Shown one piece after another: positions 58,801 to 64,000 of a stretch of 64,000 bases of DNA. Source of the stretch: Deinococcus depolymerans (lineage in GTDB: Bacteria > Deinococcota > Deinococci > Deinococcales > Deinococcaceae); NCBI RefSeq assembly GCF_039522025.1, contig NZ_BAAADB010000003.1:444200-508199 (forward strand), given 5' to 3'. The notes beneath the pieces are model-generated. The model was not told the DNA's origin. It was given only the letters and a program-made list of their open reading frames with translations, and did not search any database. Position 1 is the stretch's first letter. Each line of letters starts with the position of its first letter. The position numbers and the translations under genes are program-made.

Positions 58801-60156
58801 ATGACCCGTACCCTCCCCCAGACCCCGCCCGCCTCCCGCCCCCTCCCGGCCGACCTGACGCGCCGCGACTTCCCGGCCGGATTCGTGTTCGGCGTGGCCA
58901 CCAGCTCGTACCAGATCGAGGGCGCCGCCGCCGAGGACGGCCGCACGCCCAGCATCTGGGACGTGTTCTGCGCCGAGCCGGGCCGCATCAGCGACGGCAG
59001 CAGCGGCGCGGTCGCCTGCGACCACTACCACCGCTGGGAACAGGACCTCGACCTGATCGCCGCGCTGGGCGTCGACGCCTACCGCTTCAGCGTCGCGTGG
59101 CCCCGCGTCGTCCCCGCCGGCCGCGGCCCCGTCAACCCCGCCGGGCTGGACTTCTACGAACGCCTGACCGACGGCCTGCTCGCCCGCGGCGTGCAGCCCC
59201 ACGTCACCCTGTACCACTGGGACCTGCCCGCCACCCTGCAGGACGCGGGCGGCTGGACCAACCGCGACACCGCCCACGCCTTCGCCGAGTACGCCGCCGC
59301 CGTCGCCGCGCGCCTCGGCAACCGGGTCGTCAGCTACGCCACCCTGAACGAACCCTGGTGCTCCTCGATTCTCAGCTACGAACTCGGCGAGCACGCCCCC
59401 GGCACCCGTGACCGCGCCGCCGCCCTGAGCGCCGCGCACCACCTGATGCTCGGCCACGCCCTGGCCCTGCCCGAGATCCGCCGTCACGCCCCGCAGTCGC
59501 AGGCCGGGATCGTCCTGAACCTCGGCCCTCAGGAGAGTGCCAGCGACCGCCCGGAGGACATCCGCGCCGCCCGGCACGCCGACGGACGCTTCAACCGCTG
59601 GTTCCTGGACCCCCTGCTGCGCGGCGAGTACCCGGCCGACACCTGGGCGGACGTGGCTGTCGACGCGCCGCCCGTCCAGGACGGCGACCTGACCCTGATC
59701 GCCGCGCCCATGGACTTCCTGGGCGTCAACTACTACTCGCGCGGCGTGATCGGCGCACAGGGCGGCGTGCTGCCCGAGGGCGCCCGCGTCACCGACATGG
59801 GCTGGGAGATCCACCCGCAGGGTCTGACCGACCTGCTGCTGCGCCTGAACGCCGACTACCCGAACCTGCCGCCCGTCTACATCACCGAGAACGGCGCGGC
59901 CTTCGCCGACGAACGCAGCGGCGACCGCGTCCACGACCCGCGCCGCACCGAGTTTCTCAGCACCCACCTCGACGCCCTGCTGCGCGCCACGCAGGCCGGC
60001 GTGGACGTGCGCGGGTACTTCGCGTGGTCCCTGATGGACAACTTCGAATGGGCGCACGGTTACCAGAAACGGTTCGGGCTGGTGTACGTCGATTACGCCA
60101 CCCAGGAGCGCCTCCTGAAGGACAGCGCCCTGTGGTACCAGGCATTCCTGAAATAG
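58801..60156 (+). CDS. Beta-glucosidase, GH1
   Basis: 451 residues. GH1 hallmarks: FPAGFVFGVATSSYQIEGA (N-terminal signature), acid/base E184 in ATLNEPWC, nucleophile E363 in VYITENGAAF, and WSLMDNFEWAHGYQKRFGL near the end. No signal peptide, so it splits imported beta-glucosides in the cytoplasm. GGAG lies 9 nt before the ATG. Last gene of the LacI-controlled operon. Confidence 0.95.
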   Translation: MTRTLPQTPPASRPLPADLTRRDFPAGFVFGVATSSYQIEGAAAEDGRTPSIWDVFCAEPGRISDGSSGAVACDHYHRWEQDLDLIAALGVDAYRFSVAWPRVVPAGRGPVNPAGLDFYERLTDGLLARGVQPHVTLYHWDLPATLQDAGGWTNRDTAHAFAEYAAAVAARLGNRVVSYATLNEPWCSSILSYELGEHAPGTRDRAAALSAAHHLMLGHALALPEIRRHAPQSQAGIVLNLGPQESASDRPEDIRAARHADGRFNRWFLDPLLRGEYPADTWADVAVDAPPVQDGDLTLIAAPMDFLGVNYYSRGVIGAQGGVLPEGARVTDMGWEIHPQGLTDLLLRLNADYPNLPPVYITENGAAFADERSGDRVHDPRRTEFLSTHLDALLRATQAGVDVRGYFAWSLMDNFEWAHGYQKRFGLVYVDYATQERLLKDSALWYQAFLK

Positions 60157-60243
60157 CGCCCGCTGCGCGCCGCAACAGGGGAGAGGCCCGGGCGCCCCTA
60201 TCCGCGCAGTGTCCCGCCGGGAACTGCTCTAAGCTGCGGGGCG

Positions 60244-60819
60244 ATGCCCGCCCTCGCCCGCGCCGCCCTCCACCCCACCCGGCTGTTCCCGCTGACCGCG
60301 CTGCTGTGCCAGGCGGCGCTGGGTGCGCCGCCCGTGGACAGCCACTACTACCCCCACCGGCCAGGCACACGCTGGACCTACTCCAGCGGCGAGACGCAGG
60401 TGGTCGGCGTGCCCATCACGCACCGGGGCGTGTCGGTCGTGCCGGTCAGCCACCAGTTCGGCAGTACCACCTACACCCAGGACCTGCTGGAACACCGCGC
60501 CGACGGCAGCGTGTGGCTGCGCGGCGTGAATGCCGGGGGTCGACTCACGTGGTACGCCTCACCGCTGAACGTCTACCCCGCCGGTCCGCTGTCGCCGGGC
60601 ATGACCTGGACCGGCAGCGCCGGCACCCTGAAAACGCGTTCCACCGTGACCGGGGTGGCGCCACTGAAACTCGCGGGCGGCACCTTCAACACCCTGACCA
60701 TCCGGACCGAGACCACCGCGGGCGGCCGGGCCAGCGTCCAGACCACCTACTTCGTGCCGACCCTGGGTATCGTCCGCTACCAGACGGCCGACGGCAGCGT
60801 CATCGACCTGCTGCGCTGA
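60244..60819 (+). CDS. Secreted protein, unknown
   Basis: 191 residues with an N-terminal signal peptide (about 1-28, FPLTALLCQAALGAPP). The mature part (YYPHRPGTRWTYSSGETQVVG, WYASPLNVYPAGPLSPGMTW, TTYFVPTLGIVRYQT) is a beta-rich pattern common in bacterial secreted or lipoprotein-like proteins (x-G-x-x-W-x-Y ... G-I-V-R-Y). No named family is recognised. A TAAGCT box lies 8 nt before the ATG. Confidence 0.75.
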   Translation: MPALARAALHPTRLFPLTALLCQAALGAPPVDSHYYPHRPGTRWTYSSGETQVVGVPITHRGVSVVPVSHQFGSTTYTQDLLEHRADGSVWLRGVNAGGRLTWYASPLNVYPAGPLSPGMTWTGSAGTLKTRSTVTGVAPLKLAGGTFNTLTIRTETTAGGRASVQTTYFVPTLGIVRYQTADGSVIDLLR

Positions 60820-60840
60820 CCGGCCACCCGGCGCGGCCCT

Positions 60841-61491
60841 TCAGGGTTTGCGCCGGCGCACCCCGTAGGTCAGCAGCGAGGCGTACATGCGGGTGCGGGC
60901 GGTCGCGCCGCGCCAGAAGCCGCGTTTCTTCTCCTTGACCACCTGCGCCACGTTCGGCAGGTCCACGTACGCCCAGCGGGCCCCCGTGACCTTCAGGTGC
61001 CGGGTGATCGCCGGTTCCGGCCAGCGTTCCTGATCCAGGCCCGGCACGCCCAGCAGCCACTCGCGCCGGCAGGCCCGCTGCCCGCTCAGGTGCGGCGTGA
61101 GCTTGTTGCCCCAGTCGGTCACGAACCCGCCGCCCTCGAACACCCCGATGCTCATGTCCAGCTGCCCCGAGCGCACGGGCGCCGCCAGCGTCTCGAGATG
61201 CGCGGCGCTCAGGCCGGTCAGGTCCGCATCGAGCAGCACGACCAGCTCGGCGGTCGTGGCCTGCAGCGCCGCCAGCAGCGCCGCACCCTTCCCGCCGTTC
61301 TGGGCGAGTTCCACCACCTGCGCCCCGGCGTCCCGCGCGGCCTGGGCGGTGCCGTCACTGCTGCCGTCAGACGCCACGACCACGTCCGGCGTGAAGTCCA
61401 GTGCCACCCTGACCACCGACCCCACCGTGTCCTGCTCGTTGAACGCCGGGATGAGAACGGCCAGGGAAGGTGAACGCGGAACCGCAGACAT
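60841..61491 (-). CDS. Glycosyltransferase family 2
   Basis: 216 residues. GT-A fold: LAVLIPAFNEQDTVGSVV at the start, VVVASDGSSDGTAQAARDAGA (nucleotide-binding Asp), NGGKGAALLAAL and VLLDADLTGLSAAHL (metal-binding D-x-D). It lacks a membrane anchor, and the C-terminus is basic (GVRRRKP). It resembles dolichol-phosphate-mannose-synthase-like and glucosyl-3-phosphoglycerate-synthase-like enzymes; the acceptor is unknown. The ATG is 6 nt from TACCAT. Confidence 0.88.
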   Translation of the reverse strand: MSAVPRSPSLAVLIPAFNEQDTVGSVVRVALDFTPDVVVASDGSSDGTAQAARDAGAQVVELAQNGGKGAALLAALQATTAELVVLLDADLTGLSAAHLETLAAPVRSGQLDMSIGVFEGGGFVTDWGNKLTPHLSGQRACRREWLLGVPGLDQERWPEPAITRHLKVTGARWAYVDLPNVAQVVKEKKRGFWRGATARTRMYASLLTYGVRRRKP

Positions 61492-61497
61492 GCTGTC

Positions 61498-61503
61498 ATG
61501 GTA
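61498..61503 (-). promoter_or_regulatory. -10 box of glycosyltransferase
   Basis: TACCAT on the minus strand, 6 nt before the ATG; leaderless layout. Confidence 0.5.
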
Positions 61504-61559
61504 AGCGAAACGCCCGCCCGCACCGGCCGGTACGGGCGGGGGCGTCCCCGGCGGCGCGG

Positions 61560-63374
61560 TCAGTGGAGGGCGGACAGATCGGCTTGCGCCTGCCCCTGCA
61601 GGTCCGGCCGGATCACGTCCATCGCCTCGTCCTGTCCGGCGGCGGCGGCCAGCCAGCGACCGTGCCGCACCAGGATCACGTTCAGGTCCGGCACCCGCAC
61701 CACCAGCAGGTCCTGCAGGATCATCGGCGCGTGACCGGGAATCACGACCGCCAGCTCGGACTTGTAATCCAGCCGCAGCGTCACGGAGCGCGTCCCCGCC
61801 TGCAGGGTCAGGGGCCCGTCCCCGAGCTGCACGCTCAGGAACCCCCCGGTGTCCGGCAGCTCGAAGCTCTCGCCGCTCAGCGGTTCGGCCAGGGTCTCGG
61901 GACTGCGCAGCGCCACGTGCAGCGCCTCGTGCAGGCGCCGACCCAGCAGCGGGTGGACGCCCAGCGCGTCGGCGGCCGCGTGGAAGGTCTGCGCGGCCTG
62001 CGCGGTGTCCGTGCGGCTCAGGCGGACCATCAGGGACTCCACGCCCTTGCGGGCGAAGGCCATCAGGGCGTCCGGGGTGGCGTCGTGGTACTTGCGCGCC
62101 GACGCGCCCTGCAGGGACGGCAGGTCCAGCGCCGCGCCGCGCAGCAGCTGCGCGGCGGCGCGCGCCAGCCGCAGGAACACGAACTCGCCGCCCGGGTCCA
62201 GCAGCAGCGACACCGCCCGGCCCAGCGCCGCCCGTTTGCCCAGTTCCAGCGCCGCCTGGCTCTCCAGGCGCAGCATCAGGTAGTCACCGCTCACGAAGGC
62301 GCGCAGTTGCGTGTCGGGCAGCGTGATGCTCTGCGGGCCGTCGGGCGCGTCCCGCGAGGGGCGTAGCAGCGCCACCTGACCGGCCACCTGCATCTGCCAG
62401 TTCTTCCCGATCGGTTGCCACAGCAGGTCCAGGCCGCGCCAGCGGGCCGCCTGACCGCCGCGCAGGTTCACGACCAGCACGTCCGCGCCCTCGTCCGGCC
62501 CGCGCATGGCGGTGGCCGGATGACGGGCGTACAGGACGCTGCCGTGCGGCACCACGCCCAGGGTGGGCAGCGGCGCGGCCGCCATCAGCGGTTCCAGGAA
62601 CTCGGTGACGCTGCGGACCGCCGCGCGGATCGCGGGCCGCTCGCGCGGATCCCGCGGCATGGGGTACTCGGCCTTCAGGGCGCGGATCAGGGTCGCGCGC
62701 GCCTCGGGGGCCAGGGGTTCACGCTCGGCAGCCTCCAGCCGCGCCGCGAGCACGTCCTCGTCCGCGTGACGCGGAAACGGTTCGGCCGCCACCTGCGACA
62801 GCGCCGCCCGCACCCGCTGGCGACCCGCGTCGGTCAGCAGCAGGTTCGACAGGGCCAGGGCGAGGTTCTGCACGACTTCCGGGTCGTGCAGGTCCATCAG
62901 CGGATCGTTCGCCGGCGGAACCGGCACCACCGTCCCGCCCTGCCCGCCGGCCCGTTCGGCGTTCTCGGTGACGGTGTACAGCACCCGCAGGCGGGCCAGG
63001 GTCGGCTCGCGCTGCCAGCGCAGCGCCTGCTCCCGCACCTGCCGCGCCGCCTGGTGGTGCCAGGCGAGCAGTTGCAGTTCCTCCCAGGCGCGCGATTCGT
63101 CCGTCTCGGTGGTGGCCGGCGCCTCCCAGGTGCTCGGCCCACCGAACCCGGCGCGGACCGGGGCCGGCGTGGACCGGTCCGCCTTCTGCGCGGCGCGGTA
63201 CTGCCGGTCCGCCTCGATCAGGCGGCGCAGCAGGGTGGGTTCCAGCGAGGCCTGCAGCAGTTCCTCGCGCAGCAGGCCCAGCGAACGCCGCCCGCCGCGC
63301 GGCACGCGGCCGGCCAGGGCGTCCGACACCTTGTACTCGAACAGCTCGATCAGTTCGGTCCAGTAGGTGGTCAC
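61560..63374 (-). CDS. Large protein of unknown function, divergent from Ser/Thr kinase
   Basis: 604 residues, GTG start. No family recognised and no signal peptide or membrane helix. The N-terminal 150 residues are mostly helical (YWTELIELFEYKVSDAL ... AWEELQLLAWHHQAARQVREQAL), and a long helical middle and beta-rich C-terminus (GGFLSVQLGDGPLTLQAG, LRLDYKSELAVVIPGHAPMILQDLLVVRVPDLNVILV in pieces) follow. It may be a signalling partner of the kinase encoded on the other side. The GTG overlaps the stop of a 19-codon leader ORF (GTGA). Confidence 0.7.
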   Translation of the reverse strand: MTTYWTELIELFEYKVSDALAGRVPRGGRRSLGLLREELLQASLEPTLLRRLIEADRQYRAAQKADRSTPAPVRAGFGGPSTWEAPATTETDESRAWEELQLLAWHHQAARQVREQALRWQREPTLARLRVLYTVTENAERAGGQGGTVVPVPPANDPLMDLHDPEVVQNLALALSNLLLTDAGRQRVRAALSQVAAEPFPRHADEDVLAARLEAAEREPLAPEARATLIRALKAEYPMPRDPRERPAIRAAVRSVTEFLEPLMAAAPLPTLGVVPHGSVLYARHPATAMRGPDEGADVLVVNLRGGQAARWRGLDLLWQPIGKNWQMQVAGQVALLRPSRDAPDGPQSITLPDTQLRAFVSGDYLMLRLESQAALELGKRAALGRAVSLLLDPGGEFVFLRLARAAAQLLRGAALDLPSLQGASARKYHDATPDALMAFARKGVESLMVRLSRTDTAQAAQTFHAAADALGVHPLLGRRLHEALHVALRSPETLAEPLSGESFELPDTGGFLSVQLGDGPLTLQAGTRSVTLRLDYKSELAVVIPGHAPMILQDLLVVRVPDLNVILVRHGRWLAAAAGQDEAMDVIRPDLQGQAQADLSALH

Positions 63375-63430
63375 GCGCGCCGTCCGTTCACCGCAGCGGC
63401 GCGACCACACGCAAGCAGGGCAGTGGGCAT
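63371..63430 (-). CDS. Possible leaderless leader ORF coupled to 604-residue gene
   Basis: 19 residues (MPTALLACGRAAAVNGRRA). The ATG (63430) is 7 nt from a CATACT -10 box; the TGA overlaps the GTG of the downstream gene (GTGA, 63374-63371). Same design as the leader ORFs at recO and the lacI-type gene. Confidence 0.5.
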   Translation of the reverse strand: MPTALLACGRAAAVNGRRA

Positions 63431-63437
63431 CCCCTCC

Positions 63438-63443
63438 AGTATG
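63438..63443 (-). promoter_or_regulatory. -10 box before leader ORF of 604-residue gene
   Basis: CATACT on the minus strand, 7 nt before the leader ATG at 63430. Confidence 0.45.
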
Positions 63444-63529
63444 CCGCACGGACCGGCGCGCACGCGGCGCGTTCCGGCCGGAACTCCGCGCGTCACGGCA
63501 AGTGTAAGCTCCGCGCAAGGCCGGCCCTG

Positions 63530-63535
63530 TATAAC
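63530..63535 (+). promoter_or_regulatory. -10 box before leader ORF of kinase gene
   Basis: TATAAC with upstream TG (TGTATAAC), 8 nt before an ATG at 63544 that opens a 15-codon ORF. Confidence 0.45.
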
Positions 63536-63543
63536 TGTGGGTA

Positions 63544-63591
63544 ATGTTCCCGCTGCCTCCCTCCCCGCGCCCGACCGGTGATTCACCGTGA
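63544..63591 (+). CDS. Possible leader ORF coupled to kinase gene
   Basis: 15 residues (MFPLPPSPRPTGDSP), rich in Pro. The TGA (63589-63591) overlaps the kinase GTG (63588-63590). GGTGAT inside the ORF could serve as a ribosome site for the kinase, which would make coupling less needed. Confidence 0.45.
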   Translation: MFPLPPSPRPTGDSP

Positions 63592-64000
63592 TCGCGCTGC
63601 TGCTTGTGCCGCTGTTCATCGTGGGCGTCCTGCTGACCGTCCGCGCCCCGGAACGGGCGCTGAGCGTCACGGCGGCCGTGGTGGCGATCCTGCTGCTGCT
63701 CACGGTGGCGGGCCTGGCGCTGACCGCGCAGGGCAGCCCACCCACCCTGGAGAACCTCGACCGTGCGCAGGGCGTGCTGGCCGCCACGGCCTTCGTCCTC
63801 GTCACCGGGGCCTTCCGCCTGGGCCGGGTCGTGATGCCCAGCCTGGACCGCCCCGGCCGCGCCGCCCAGAAGCAGCCGGTGCGGGTGCAGCGCACCTCGT
63901 CGCCCACGCCGCCGGCCCGCCGGCCCACGACCACGCAGACCGTCTCGGACCTGCGCTTCCAGGAGTACGAGGTGCTCGACCGGGTCGGGATCGGCGGGAT
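63588..64000 (+). CDS. Membrane Ser/Thr protein kinase, N-terminal part
   Basis: 137 codons before the window ends. Two or three membrane helices (ALLLVPLFIVGVLLTV, AAVVAILLLLTVAGLALTA, VLAATAFVLVTGAFRLG), a basic Pro/Thr-rich linker, then FQEYEVLDRVGIGGM, the start of a Hanks-type kinase domain with its glycine loop. The rest is outside. GTG start; a short upstream ORF overlaps it. The unusual point is that membrane helices precede rather than follow the kinase domain. Confidence 0.8.
   Translation, partial: MIALLLVPLFIVGVLLTVRAPERALSVTAAVVAILLLLTVAGLALTAQGSPPTLENLDRAQGVLAATAFVLVTGAFRLGRVVMPSLDRPGRAAQKQPVRVQRTSSPTPPARRPTTTQTVSDLRFQEYEVLDRVGIGG

Noticed and set aside
60024..60938. Plus-strand ORF overlapping the end of the GH1 gene
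   Set aside because: Different frame from two well-supported genes; Arg/Pro/Ala-rich shadow.

Overview
The window is high-GC bacterial chromosome, most likely Deinococcus. RecO is close in sequence to the D. radiodurans protein as I remember it. Many genes have a TANNNT-type -10 box only 6-7 nt before the start codon, as expected for the leaderless mRNAs common in this genus. A large family of palindromic repeats is scattered between genes. I see no rRNA, tRNA, CRISPR array, transposase or prophage.

Left part (1-27.5 kb), mostly housekeeping: aldo/keto reductase end, LuxR regulator, HtrA-like protease, ACT protein, GNAT + nitronate monooxygenase, histone-deacetylase-like hydrolase, SIMPL protein, RF3, a c-di-AMP receptor-like PII protein, a winged-helix protein, a NatAB-type ABC exporter, a metallophosphoesterase, a three-domain fasciclin protein, FtsK, a JAMM protease with two unusual followers, a nucleoside hydrolase and a secreted pullulanase.

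Middle (27.7-37.7 kb): one minus-strand galactoside operon, deoR-type regulator - binding protein - two permeases - GH42 beta-galactosidase - GH36 alpha-galactosidase - galT - galK, mostly with 4-8 nt overlaps. It takes up alpha- and beta-galactosides, hydrolyses them in the cell and feeds galactose into the Leloir pathway (galE is not here).

37.8-53.7 kb: FKBP, signal peptidase I, two secreted proteins, a glyoxalase-hydrolase fusion beside a MarR regulator (Mhq-like quinone response), an aminotransferase, NYN-domain protein + QueA, GNAT, FBP-type zinc-finger protein, RecO, RsmE + PrmA, an HD-GYP protein and ProC.

53.7-60.2 kb: a second sugar system, LacI regulator - binding protein - two permeases - GH1 beta-glucosidase, with two matching LacI-type palindromes, one in the regulator promoter and one in the transporter promoter.

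Right end: a secreted protein, a family-2 glycosyltransferase, an unrecognised 604-residue protein, and a divergent membrane Ser/Thr kinase cut by the window edge.

Most notable: (1) 17 copies of a structured repeat; in nine genes its outer edge forms part of the stop codon, and two more genes end within a few bases of a copy. (2) Short, apparently leaderless upstream ORFs whose stop overlaps the start of recO, the lacI-type gene, the 604-residue gene and the kinase gene. (3) A fused glyoxalase-esterase. (4) A PEP-synthase-like remnant without its catalytic histidine.
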